Source: Diploscapter coronatus (lineage: Eukaryota > Nematoda > Chromadorea > Rhabditida > Rhabditidae). Taken from it: 64,000 nucleotides of DNA. The position numbers were made by a program, and so were the translations under genes. Location of the stretch: NCBI GenBank assembly GCA_964036155.1, contig OZ038422.1, positions 15,027,201-15,091,200 on the forward strand, written 5' to 3'. The notes beneath the pieces were generated by a model, which made no database searches, was not told the origin of the DNA, and saw only the letters and a program-made list of their open reading frames with translations. Positions within the stretch are counted from its first letter, which is position 1; every line of letters starts with the position of its first letter. Positions 35,901 through 48,900 of this stretch are shown here, one piece after another.

Positions 35901-38900
35901 CCTTTCCACATTTGCTTCTCGCACGCATTCTTTTCTGGAAACTGACTTCGTGATCAGAGAAAAATTATGAGTTGATCAATCTTCTATTCTTTTCTTGAGA
36001 TTCTTTTTTTAAACTATTAGTTTTGCGATCAAAAACATAATGGATTTCTCCACTCATGTTAAATTTTAGCGCTGTGACGATACGACTTTTGAATTTCATT
36101 GCATGATATCAACATTCATCTGTGCTTCGTTTTACAATCGCCAAGTTTCATTACTCAGCATACTAGTTTCAGCTACCTTTCACCAATATCATTATTTCTC
36201 GTGAATACTATTCTCCTTCATCTCTAAAATCTCCAGATTATCCGTCTCGATTTGCTCCCTTTCTCACAGTTATCCCCTGCTTCTCTAATCCTCTTCGTTT
36301 CGATATTGATCAGCCTCTATTTTACTTTATTCGTTCCATGAGATATCTGTCCATTTTGGTGTGGTCTCAATCATTTTCTGCGTCTTTTTGCTCTCTAACG
36401 AATGAGCTGTATTTCTTGCCTGTAAAGGAAAGGACAAGGCCGTTGGGAAGGTAAGAGAGGAGTAAGGAAGGGAATTACGACTTTGCCAAGGGTGCATTCA
36501 CCGCTTGGAGATGGGAGATGGTCAGAATGCCACGCCTCATACGATGGTATTTGCATTTCTTAGTCGAATATCGATTCTTGAATACTCTAGTCTTTGAGCC
36601 AAATTTTCATTCTAAACTTTCCTACTCTTCTTGATAGATTTCTCTCACCAAATCTAAGGACGTCGTCAAGAACTTTGGAAGATTTTCTCTTTGGAGTAAG
36701 AAAAACTCTAAATAAGTGGCATTCTTTTATGCAGAAGATAAGATTCTTTATCCAAGAATAGATTTTTGTACAATTTTTTTTGCTGTTGAAAATTTTAGTT
36801 TTATTTCTCATAAAATGCGTAAAAGGTGGTTTTGCTTCGCATCGATTATGGAGGCGAAGGAGCTGACTCACCGCCCGATGGCCTTTCATCCAAAGTATTC
36901 CTGCGCCGCGTTATTGGACATTCGACGGAATTGATAGAAAGCGAATATGCGCATGGAAATGCAATCATTTCTGTAATATCGCAGAAAATTGGCGGTGAGA
37001 TCAGTACGATTTTTCTAGAAAATTCTCGAAAAGCACTTCCTAAACTTTGTCCTCATCTCTTCAATCCATATCACTTTGTTCAGAAGACGAAGATTAAGAA
37101 AACGTTCCTTTTTCATATTCTAATTTTGATTCGTTAAAATTAGGTTTATTTCGAAGGATAATCATTCGAATCAACCGTATATTCAAATATTTAGTCATCC
37201 CACCCTCTCTGGTGACCATAAAATTTTCCCCATTCTCGTCATTTCCCTTTCCATCTTTGCATATTCCATCGATTATATCTTTTGTTTCTATCCCCTTCTC
37301 TCGTCCTCTTCATTTTGCCTAGTCTCTAAGCTTAGGTACACAAAATTGGAGCTTTCTTTACCTTTTCTTTCTCTGTACTCATTTATGCCTAGCTTCATCT
37401 GAGGGACGGGAGACAAAGCTCTCTTTGGGCACCTAGATGACTTGACTGCTTATATCAATAAACAGTCCTCATACCGATGACGAATAGGGCATTCCGTCTC
37501 AATTTATCATTGAAGTTGTTTTCCGACTCTCTGATCCATTTTCCCGCCTAGATAATTAGTACTATGAGAACGATCTTCATTGATATCCACTGCTTCTAGG
37601 CAAATTTGCTGCAAAACTTCCAGTTCTTCCCAAATATATGCCATTTTCTTCGGAACATACTATTCCATCAGGAGGAAATGCCATCGGGAGTTTTTGAATC
37701 TTCCGAATTTGCTTTGTAATTCGAACCTTTTCTCATCTTCCGCTCCTGTCTTCCCCTCTTTCTTTGGCAAGGCATATTTGTCCTTCTTATTATTTTCCCC
37801 GTTTTTTTCCCTCAACTTCTTTCCAAGTTTTCTCATATTTTCCTGTAGGCCATCTTTTCTCTACATTTATTATTATTTTCTCACCAAACAATTTCGGAAA
37901 GAAACGAAAACTGTTAAATGTTTTCAGTTTTCATTTTTTTTTTTTTTAAATATAACTCCTGACTTTTATTAAAACTTTTGCAGAATCGTATCAAAATATT
38001 CATTTTGCGAAACTGCAACAAAATTGTCTATTTTCATAAAATTACAACAAAAAAAATTAATGAAGATCAACTTCGTATTTCCCCTGGTCACTACATTTTT
38101 CTTACGTCATCCTCGCTCCAAATTGGCATAATTCACCCTTTTCTGGGTTAGCCAGCATTTTGTTTCATATTTACGCTCATTTTGTGGCATCCTTGGTTGC
38201 ACTTAGCATTGCATTGGAGTTTTTCTTCTTTTTCATGAGAGAACCTGTTTTGGCTTTGGAATCGAATCAGGTAAATTCCCCCTTTGCCACCAATGCCCTT
38301 CTCTCATTCATTCATTCACAGGTTCCCTTGCCATTTCGCATATTAGCCGTTCATTCATTATTCATTATATGAAGAATCGAAAACAAAACTGAATATTCTA
38401 GCTTTCGGCATATAATGTAGGGAAAAAATCATGCAATAATCTATGAACTACGAAATTTTAATGGCGAGCCATTTATTTTTAGATAAGATTTTTTAATCCC
38501 ACTTTTCAATTATCGAATGTTCGAATTTTCCTATTAGCTAAAGAACCGTTTTACTGTCTTTTCGATTTTCCAGAAAGTGTGATAGGATCGGGAATTACGA
38601 AATGTTTTTCTGCGATTCCATTAACTGCGAAACAATAACTTATCGTTCAGTTAATCGGTTTCCTTTCGAGGAAATATTCTCTCGGTAAACTTCATTCGGT
38701 ATTTTTTATACAATGCATAAAATATATATTTTGATTAAATTCTGTAAAATCAATTTCGATCACCGCAGAAACTTTCTTATTTTCATTTCAAAAGGAGCTT
38801 CCAAACGTAAAAGTCCTCTTTCATGCAATAACACTAGCGGTGTTTTTCATCGTCTTCCGGCGTACCATCTCCTTTTTTTCTTCTCTCATGTATTTTTCTG

Positions 38901-39739
38901 CTTCTTTTCCTCTTTAATTTCATTTTGCCTCAAGGCGCTTACTCATTCCTTTTCCTCTCTAATTCGTTCCTTCTTTCAGCCAGCCTTAAGAACGCATTTA
39001 GCGAAATAGCGCGAAATTAGAGATACAGAAATTGCAAAAACTTTGAAATACCGTCGTATTACGATTTTCCACTAACAGTTCCTTTTCAATAGAAAATTAA
39101 AGCCTTCGTCATTTTTACAATGAATTAAAGCTGATTTTCATCGATCAATTTTTTATACCTAGCTGACGTCTAATACATTTGGAAGATCTAACCAATTTGA
39201 TCATGAACGTTCAACAATTGGATCACTGCTAAAATAGTTATTGTTGCCAGTTTATTTTTCAAAATATTCATTTGATACCAAACTCTGTGTCCTGTGTATA
39301 CCCTATGACTCAATACCATATTATTGGTGACCTGTAAATATGTTTTATTGACAATTTAGCTTCGACTGTACTGTTTCACCTCGAATTTTCTGGTTATCAT
39401 TCTTGATCGTGAACTCTGCCTGTTTCAGTTTCTATTTACAACTTTCTTCGAACATTCCTCCTTTCGCTTATCTTTTCCACAAATTTTATTCCACTGCCAA
39501 CTTTCGGCGATATGAAAACTTCATATTATTTGTGCGGTTTTGCAGACGAATGAGTTTTACTTTTAACCGTAGTGATTCAATGTTCTTCAATCTGTATTTA
39601 CCTCCTTTCCATGACTTCTGAAAATCACGTTTCAAATAGGCTTACCGGTGATTCAGAACACTGAAAAAGTTATAGGCTGTAATTGCAAATTCGATAGCTC
39701 ATTGATTTTTCAAGTTTCTCGCTGTTTCAAACATTTTCT

Positions 39740-39867
39740 GGCCCAAATAGGACGTTAGGATAGAATAATGTTTTTATCAGTTAAACATATCAGAGTTGTC
39801 GCAACCTGAACAGATGATCTGTAAAAGTACAAGATGTTGTTTTTCTATCCTAACAACCTATTCGGCC
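39740..39867. repeat. Inverted repeat, MITE-like
   Basis: GGCCCAAATAGG...TTAGGATAGAA (39740-39765) is the near reverse complement of 39843-39867, with one indel and about three mismatches over 25 nt; the spacer is 77 nt. Such short fold-back units are typical of small non-autonomous DNA transposons. No target-site duplication was resolved. Confidence 0.55.
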
Positions 39868-41499
39868 AAGTTGTGACTTTGCGATATCGCAGCATTTAAA
39901 ATGACAAGCAGTTTATCTTTCTAGAAGATAAGCTTTAAAAATCTCATATTTTTGTATCTTCAGTTCAAATATTCATTCTGCGTTATGATGATTGTAATGG
40001 GCCTTTCTCCCTTTTGCACAACATGGTCCTCTTGTTCCTGTCATCTTCGCTGCGTGCATTTCATCTTTTCTTTCGATTTTCCTGTTTCTCTCTCCGTTTT
40101 TCTCTGCCTTTCTCGATCTCTTTTCATGTTTGTGTATGCTCGAGGCTCATGCCCGCAGTGCGCTTCTTCTTGTTTTCATACAGTCAGAGGAATAGTGTTG
40201 CAAAGCGGGAGAGCAGAAAAGAAGACATAAGGTGCTCTCTCGTTCCACATGCTATTTCTTCCGTATGGTTTCTTATTCCTTCTCATTTTCCAGTGATATT
40301 TCTTTATTTGCCTAATCGGCACCGGAATTCCATCAGCGCGCGTCTTGCAGCGCCACATCTTCTGCCCAGCATAGGCCAGCGAGTCTTCCCCAACCTTGAC
40401 TTCGATCAGTTTTCGTCTTTTCTGTATCCATAATTTTTGTGCTATTTCCCTAGTTTTTCTCTCCGTATTTTCATATTCGATTTTTCGTCAGCTTTTGCAA
40501 CAAGAAATACAAAGAGTGCATCAAAGATAACTCATTCTGGGCATGGATTTTCGGGTATTTTTAGAATTTTTCTTTGAAGAGTTCTTGAAAAATTCCATTT
40601 TCTACATGTTTTCTTCGCGCTTTAGTAATTTTTGTTTACTATGCATCGTGACCGGTCAAATGTCTCTGAACCGAACCGAACCGATTTTTTGCAGAGTTCA
40701 TAACCGGATTTTTCTGAAAAGAATAGTTTTGCTATTACTCTATTTTAGACGAATTGTTACCTAATCTGATAAGATTTTTCAATAATTCTCTACATTTTTG
40801 CCTCTCATAATTCTGCCAAGATTTCAATTCCCATATCAGCAAATTAGAATTTCGAATCACAAATTTGAAGATGCCGAATTTCCACTATCAACTATACGAA
40901 TCAATCAAATTGGTGATCTATCATCTCGCGAACCTCGAAATTGGAATTGCAATGTGTACAGATATCGATTTTTGCCCATATACGGGTTATCAAGACAAAC
41001 ATTGACTGAGGAAAAGGCGAAGGAAAGAAGAAAGGAAAATGGGAGAGCCGCAGAGAAGACCTTTCTATGGGCCATTCCTATGCATTCGTTTTGCCTTTGC
41101 TACAGCTCTATACAGAAATGCAATATTTTTCTCTCCTCTATTTTTCACTCATGGAAATTACAAATCTATGTTGACCAATATGGGTTTTTTTTTTCGAATC
41201 ATTGGAAGGCTAAAATGACGATTTGTATGTTTGTGAATGGAAAAAGTCCATAGACGAAGAGCAGCTTGCTTGTACAGCAAAAATGAATATTTTGGGATCG
41301 TTGTACAGAAGAGACCATGTACTTTTTGAATGAAATAATTCTAAGTACTTTTCCTGCTCAGAAATAATGCCATCTCTTATTATTTCTAATCTTGTCATTA
41401 CGTTTCGTAAAATATCTCGTCTCTTCACAATCGGATATATTTGTTCGACATATCATATTGATTGAGTTTATCAACAACTATATGCAATTCTATTTTCAG

Positions 41500-41669
41500 C
41501 GACCGTCATCGAATTTTCGCTCCGCCAAATTTTGGGTCTACCACCAACGAAGCGACCAAATTTGGTGATTTTTCGCGTGCAACATCGACTAACGTTTCCA
41601 ATTTCATCAATCGATCGATAATTCGATAATCGAACCAGACTAACAGAATGCCGGTGCGCCATTCCTCAG
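41500..41669 (+). other. Candidate 5' exon (alternative dlg-1 start)
   Basis: A stretch bounded by an ATTTTCAG acceptor (ending 41499) and a perfect CAG/GTAAAA donor (41669/41670). It is less AT-rich than its flanks and holds an ATG at 41648 followed by PVRHSS to the donor in phase 1. That phase fits the open block starting at 42876. It could be an upstream exon of dlg-1 encoding an alternative N-terminus, or a non-coding leader exon. Confidence 0.35.
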
Positions 41670-42875
41670 GTAAAAAATTTGAAATTTAAAAAATCTTATG
41701 TATAAAAACTGCAGCAAAAATAGTCGGTCCACAAACCACTGAAATTATATATCTCATGATTTTAACAACGATGATGGTACAAAAGTCTTTGATTATTGAT
41801 TTTCAAAAAGAATTAAAACATATTTATGACAAATCTATTTCTGTTCGCTCATACCGCATGTTATGTTATATCAGTTCTGCAGTTGTCCACACATTTTTGC
41901 AATTTTGTTGAGCTCTGGGGCATTTTCGAATTCCTTCACATCTCTTCAATTCACATCTTCTCTCGTCCTTGTCGACAGAAGTCCTTCGGACAGATTTTTT
42001 GTTCGGATAGAGAAGCCGAGAAATAGAACAAGATATTGAGAGAATCTATGGAAACGAGTGATTTTTCGAGAGAAAAAGCGAGATCAGCTGGCATTTGTAG
42101 GAGGTGAAATAGCGCATGATCGGAAGAGACGCAGAGAAAATGTCTGGAAGAGAAATCAAAGCGAGAAAGATTTGAGATTGAGGATACACGAAGTCTCCTC
42201 AAAACTACACTCGTATCATGCCCATTTGACGGAGCATTTTATGGACGTAATTTTGATTTTATTGGCAAAAATTCGCGAGTTCTAGGCTGCATTTCATCAT
42301 CTAATTCGTTATTTTCTTGTTATGACATAAATATCGAAACCGAATCATCTTTCATAATAAGTCCTGCATTGAAAAGTTTTATAAATACAACGTTTGAATA
42401 TTATCTTCTCGAAGTTTGTATTAGTTGCAAGACGTGACAAATGTGAAAAGTAGTATGTTATGATAGTTTACGTTTTCCAAGGTTGCTCTCATTCAAATCT
42501 CTAGAAGAGAATAGAACGTATTCGAAAACATTTGCAGAAATTTTTGCCTCCTCAGTAGTGCATCAACGATATCATTTTACATGCCTCTTACAACTCGTCC
42601 CTTTCACATTTCGGAACATATTCTTCTCATTCCTACTATTCTTCAAGGCTACTACTATTTGTCTCGTAAAGAGTTGTAAATTATCGGAGCCTGCATACCT
42701 TCTGTCATTCCACAGCACATTCTGAGATATTCTTTATGTCCCTAGGCATCTAGTAGTTTTCATTGATTTATCCCTGATCTAGAAAATCAGTTTATATTCT
42801 ATCGTTGATTTCTAATTCCAATGGTGGAATGCAGCAACTACCGGACCTTTGCTTTTACGGCTACAATCCGCCCAG

Positions 42876-42958
42876 GTGCCGCCCATGCATCAGGCTATAA
42901 AAATGGAGCACCTGCGTGGGCGGGAGGCGCTCCAATTAAATATCGCCGGGGATATCGA
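42876..42958 (+). promoter_or_regulatory. GC-rich patch: core promoter or coding exon of dlg-1
   Basis: Contains CTATAAAA (TATA-like, about 42893-42900), a CACCTG E-box, and GCGTGGGCGG, the consensus of EGR/Zif-type zinc fingers, with the near match CCGCCCATGC in inverted orientation on the other side of the TATA. It lies 60-80 nt before the ATG at 42959. The same DNA is also fully open in the reading frame that leads into dlg-1, so it may instead be the N-terminal coding part of an exon 42876-42996. Confidence 0.4.
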
Positions 42959-45900
42959 ATGATGAAAAATCAGCGCAAATCGCGAACTCTATCATGGTGA
43001 TCACTTGAGTTTTCTTGCAAAGTCCATGATTCTGAAAGAATAGCTCGGGCTGAGAATTCCAGAGCAGCTCTGTAAAATGCTCTAAGTTTGTTGCGGAAAA
43101 TTTTCGAGAAACTTTCAAGACAGACTGCCTCATTGTTCGTCTTTTTGTCAGCTCAACCTATTCCTCAGAATCATCGATATCCCCTGTGATACTCCTTTTT
43201 CTTTCCCATTTTGACCGTTTTCCCCCGATTCAGTCCGATCCTGCGCTCCTCGTGCCGAGGCGCGTTCGACATGCGAGTCTCTAATGTGTCCACGTCATCT
43301 CCCTCTCCTATGCCCCATCAACCTCAGACTCAATCGCACACAGCAGCATCGACCTCTTCGAGGAAGTCCTCGAAGTCTTCGAAAATTCAATTCTACGACG
43401 TTTTCACGTCCATGCACTTTAGATTCGAAGGTGGACACCGATTTAAAGCGATGAAAATCAATAATCAAAGATTTTTGTGAAGTGATTAAAATTTTGAAAG
43501 GATCAGTAAAAATTCGATTAACCATCACGACGATTATTTTCAGAAGCGCACCGCGCCCTCGAATTACTCGAAGACTATCATTCGCAACTGAGCCGGCCTT
43601 CAGATGAGGAGCTTCGCAGAAACATCGAACGTCTCATCAACTATTTCAAATCGGGTTTATTCCAGGCGCTACTTGGTAAGAATGTTTGAAACTCAATTGG
43701 TCTTTCAACGAAATGAACACAATTTTGATGTGATTAGTCTTGATCATTTATCAAAATATCTCTAGTCAAGGATCTAACGAATTGGAATTATAGATCTCCA
43801 AGAACTCTACGAAGATACACTGCTCTCATCGTCGAAAAGCTATGCTCAGAAGAACATGGAAGTTCGCAAAATGGCCGATCGATGGGAATCTCATCCACCG
43901 TTTGGAGGTGCTGGAGCGGGACGACCCCCGCTCACTCCAAGTGCATACGCTCACACAACTGTCGGGGGTGGATTTGCACCTCTAGCTTCTGAGGTAAGAA
44001 ATATGGAATAATCCCAAATGCTCAGGCTATTTACAAACATTTTTTAGTATCTAAAAATAGCGTTTCCTCATCTTGAAACAAAAAATCGCGTATTTGCAGG
44101 ACCGTGGATTTACGTATCTGAACAGCAGTGGACTTGGCAACGGGGTTCTGCCCACTACAGGCAACTCTTCATTCTCCCAGTCGAGCCACGTCGTCCATGA
44201 GAGATCCCGACAGCTGAGTCACGATGGCACTTGGCACACTGTCGAGACGACTACCAAGACTATGGATGGACCTGGGGGTCATCAGCAAACGCAGACCATC
44301 ACGGTGAGTATCCATTGTGGTTAGCAGATGATTTCATTTCAAAGAAAACTGCTCCACAAATATGAAATCCTTATAAAAAAAAAAGCCCTACATTCCTATG
44401 TAGAATGTTTTTTGATATAGTAGATATTATCAGAGTTAAACCTTCTTTAACTTCACGAAATGCTCAACTTCTCATGCTTCTCATATTCTGTAAATCCAAT
44501 GCAATTCTATCCCATGACGATTCTCACACAAACAAACTCAGACTTCGTCGTTCTTTTCAAGCAAAACCATACCTTCCGCACAGTTTGACTGACCACAATT
44601 TGCTTACCTTTCGAGGGTCCTTGAGAGGAAGTGGAGTAGGAGTGAGAGAGACAAAGAGTGACTGAGAATTTACGAGGGTCGATATCTGATTCACTGGCAA
44701 ATTTATGGCCTGATCTGTGATAAAGATAAGCAATATCATTATCATTATCCTTTCCTAAGAATGAAGTGTATACATTTGAGATGAGAAGAAATTTCAGCAC
44801 AACGGTGTCATCGACGAGTACGGCAGACATTGGGAGATCGAAGATATCATTTTGGAGAAAGGACACACTGGACTTGGTTTCTCCATCACTGGAGGTGAAT
44901 GCGAATAAATAGCTTGAAAGAGTTTAATTAAATTTCTAAAGAAGTTGAAACTTGGAAGATATGTAAACATCCTCAAGCCAATCAACTTTTCAATACTATT
45001 CATGTATCTTTCAAAATTTCGTATAAGACTGCGTAGAAGACATTGCGGTGTCAGCGCTGGATGAGAAGTAGCAAAATCATACAATTTAGGCACTGATCAG
45101 CCGACCGACGAGGGAGACACTGCCATCTATGTGACGAACATCATTCCTGGCGGAGCCGCTATGGCTGATGGGCGAATGCGCAAGAACGACATCATCACGA
45201 ACGTCAATGGAGTCAGCTGCGTTGGAGTGCCTCATGAGGTCGCCGTCAATGCTCTTAAGCAGGCTGGCAACGTCGTCAAATTGGTAAATTCGAGAGTTTG
45301 GGTTAAAACAGGATTGATACTTTAGTCCCTGAAACGCCGTCGAATTGACATGCAGCAGTTGCCTCCAATCGGAAGCAGTCTAGGTGGTTCGATGAGCCAG
45401 CTGGCCAGAAGCGGAATGACGCCCAGCCTGAGTGCGGGAAATTTAGGGTAAGAGACGTTTTCATATTGAATTGTGAAGCATTTGTTTGGTTTTGGATGAT
45501 AACAATAACAATAATAATAACAGCAGAACTAGCGTTGATTTCAATGCGATAATCCTACAACACTTTGAAACATATCCATCGTACAAAAATATCACTGATC
45601 CTATTTTAGCGTTCGTTCTCCCACAACCCCATCGTACCCTCCTCCCCCGCCTCCTGTTCATCATTCTTCTCTGGGAGAGCTCTCGACTCCCTACAGAACT
45701 ACTGACATCAGAAGACTCGAGAACCGACCTGGCACTCAATGGATCGATCTCTACAAGGGCGCCAAGGGTCTTGGTTTCTCCATTGCAGGTGGAGTTGGCA
45801 ACGAACACGTACCAGGAGATACCGATATCTACGTCACCAAGATCATTGAAGGAGGTATGCGTGTTTGACATAGTTTTCCCCATTATCGGATTTCTACAGG

Positions 45901-48900
45901 CGCTGCCGAACACGATGGCAGACTTCGCGTTGACGACAAGATCTTGGCCGTCGACGAAATCCCTCTCGAAAACGTCACACATGAATATGCAGTCAATGTG
46001 CTGAAACAGACCGGAGTCAAGGTAGCAGCCGAATAGTTGATAATCGATGGACATTTAATTCTCTCTAACGCCGAAAAATAGCTGTCATCATTTACATGTA
46101 TAATCAGATTCATCAATGCTCCTACAACAAATAGTTGAAATACGTCTAAAAGAGAACACCTGATCGTCAGTTAAAATTCCAGGTCTCTCTCCTCATCCAA
46201 AAAGGCGATGTGATTCGCTCTCAATTCGGCCCCACCACTCCTCTCCGAGCAGGATCGATGCAGGACTTCCAGAACAGATCCATCGATTCTCAGACTCATT
46301 TGGCCTATGGAGGACAGCCAGTGGGAATCAGCACTCCCACTCAACACTATATGCCAATCACTTTGGAGCCCAGACCTGTTGGACTCCATAAGGGAAATCA
46401 GGTAGTTTTTACTATAAAAATGTGATCGTGTGTTCATTTACTACAATGAGAAAGAATTTTTAATTGTATTGCCCATAACTTCCATTTTCATCAAGGGATG
46501 ATTGTGAAAAATTCTAAAACACTATTTCCAGGGTCTCGGCTTCAACATCGTCGGTGGCGAGGACGGAGAGCCCATCTACATCTCCTACGTTCTGCCCGGT
46601 GGAGTGGCCGATTTGTCCGGAAACGTACGGAAGGGCGATGTGCTGATGGAGGTGAATGGGGTGAACCTGAGAAACGCCACGCACAGGGAGGCTGCTGAGG
46701 CTCTGAAGAATGCCATGAATCCTGTCACTCTTGTGCTGCAGTATAGACCACAAGGTATATAGAAATTTTTTTTGTAAACTCTAACAGCAAAACAACAAAA
46801 TAAGACATTTTCCTTATCATGAAAAAGATTAATTTGAATAGAAAATTTGTGATATACCATATAATTGAGTCTTCAAATTACAGAATACGCCGCCTTCGAA
46901 GCGAAGATCGAGCGTCTCCGCAATGACGTGATTGCTCAATCCCGTTCTGGTACCCTTCAGAGAAGACCTGATTTGTATGTCAGGTAAGACACTTCACGTA
47001 TTTCTATTATTTAAAGCTTCGAAATAAAGTCAGGAGATTAAATACTGTTCACTTTACTTCGAAGAGAACAATAACTTTATTTGGTGTTTGGTGATATTCA
47101 GTGTACTGTTGGTTTGACTCGAGACATTTTCACAAAAGCTTTTCTCACATTAGCTTGATCAACAGTACGAGGTTTAATGAAATCCTTCCTTTCTATCATC
47201 CCTTCCCAGAATTATGAGTTAGTGATGCTATTGTTTAGTGATGTTACTAGGCACTAAATATTGCAAACTTAAAGATGGGCTTCAGAGAAATCTTCATTGA
47301 AATTACTTTTTTCGCGATATTTTGAAGCCCAATTCACGTATTTCTCCTCAAAAATGGCGTGTTGTCAGAATTTTGCATGTTTTTCCTAACTATCAGCACA
47401 TACAAGATTCTGACGCACACGAATTAAAAGAAACTGTTTTGGATGCACTTATATCCAAAAATGTTCTTTATAAAACGTTTTTCCCATAAAATTTCACTTA
47501 TTTGTGCATTTGATGGAAATTATTTTATTTTTATGATTTTCCTCCCCTATTGTGCAACATTCAGATGAGGTTCAGCTAATTTTTAGTCTTATAATTTCAA
47601 GTGGAAAATAACCCCCGATACTTTGCTGCATTCCTCCACTACTTACTTATGTAAAACAGTTATTTGCATTTTCGGAAGTTTTCAATAAATATTTTCACAA
47701 ATCAAACGCCTCTAAGTAATAATTTGCATAAAAATTTTCGTTTTACCCCTTGCTTCGTTGCTTATTTTAGTTCGACCCATTTTCTCATTTATTTATCGCT
47801 AAAATGTTGCACAATAGGGAATAGAATTGTATCTATCATTGGTGTGTTCCTGTATAGATTTTTCTCAGTATTCATCTTGCTAATTTTTCACCTTAAGTTA
47901 CAACGTATCACGCTCAACAATTTATGCATGACGAGATTATAGCTTTGTGGATGTTCAATTATTATCACTGAAAATTTTGAGGAGCAAATTCTCTTGCAGG
48001 CACACGCTTTTCAACCCATACAACAAAAAATAGGAAAATTTGTCTTACCTTCAATATTTCCGAACTAAAGTCTTTAAAATCTTAAACCCTTCCCCTATAT
48101 ATAAATAAATTAGCTGTGCCATTTCAGAGCCCTGTTCGACCACGATCCCGCTCGCGATGTCGGCGTTCCCCACAGATCGATGCCATTCCAGTACGGAGAC
48201 ATCCTGCACATCATCAACTCGGACGACGATGACTGGTGGACTGCTAAGAGGGTATGCAGGATTATTTCTTAACACAATTTTGAAGATCAAAATTGTAGGT
48301 GCTCGACAACGGCGAAGAAAGCCCCGAAGGAGTGATTCCATCCAAGAAGCGCGTCGAGAAACGAGAACGAGCAAGGAGAAAGCAGGTTAGAATAAGTCGC
48401 AAAATTTCTAAAAAAAAATATTGATGACATATTGGAGAAAAATGATATATAGAAGAATGCTAATGCTAAAACTGTTTTCAAAAACCAATCTAAAAAAAAA
48501 TATATATATATATTATAAATTTAGGTCAACTTCAACGCCGGTTCCATGTCATTGGGCAGAAATCAAGGAGGTGGTGGTGGTGGTGGAATGGAAGGCCGTC
48601 GAGGCTCGAGAACGCAGCTCTCCTTCTCTCGCAAATTCCCATTCGTCAAGAGCACTGAACGACTCAACGAGTTTACCGATAATGAGCGTAAGCTAGTTAT
48701 GATATAGATTTAAAAATAATCTCGTTAATTGATCAGGAATATCGTTTATAAATCAATTTCTTTTATCAATGATTATGAAACGTGCAATTCTTTAAAAAAA
48801 AAATATTATTTCTAGCCGGTTTTCTAACCACCACGACGCTAACCGACTATACAAGCGGTAGCGATTTTTGTGAGTTATAAAGCAAATAGTTTAGAGCGTG

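Larger units (their letters stand above)
32977..42875. other. Long gene-poor region upstream of dlg-1
   Basis: About 9.9 kb without a gene I can support. From about 34.5 kb the plus strand is strongly pyrimidine-rich (runs such as TCTTTCTTTTTC), which creates many Ser/Phe/Leu-rich frames that I regard as compositional. Short purine-rich islands interrupt at about 33.9-34.1 kb, 36.42-36.53 kb and 42.0-42.2 kb. A diverged direct repeat containing TTTTTTGCA and TTGGTTG elements lies at 33720-33850. A candidate small exon is at 41500-41669 and an inverted repeat at 39740-39867. The strand bias would suit a long transcribed 5' intron or outron of dlg-1. Confidence 0.45.

Noticed and set aside
34506..41253. 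Many open frames of 60-156 codons on the plus strand upstream of dlg-1
   Set aside because: They are Ser/Phe/Leu-rich by-products of a pyrimidine-biased strand, start at arbitrary points, lack splice context and match no family.
44405..45093. Open frames on both strands in dlg-1 introns, up to 119 codons
   Set aside because: They overlap the L27-PDZ1 exons or the 494-nt intron and carry no motifs; the MAGUK exon chain explains the region.
45461..46116. 197-codon minus-strand and 172-codon plus-strand frames over the dlg-1 PDZ2 exons
   Set aside because: They are out-of-frame or antisense shadows of exons 9 and 10, including the antisense of an AAC/AAT simple repeat.
46498..46860. Frames antisense to the PDZ3 exon
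   Set aside because: Shadows of a codon-biased real exon.
48495..48525. TATATATATA run near dlg-1 exon 16 as a promoter
   Set aside because: It is a short AT microsatellite in an intron.
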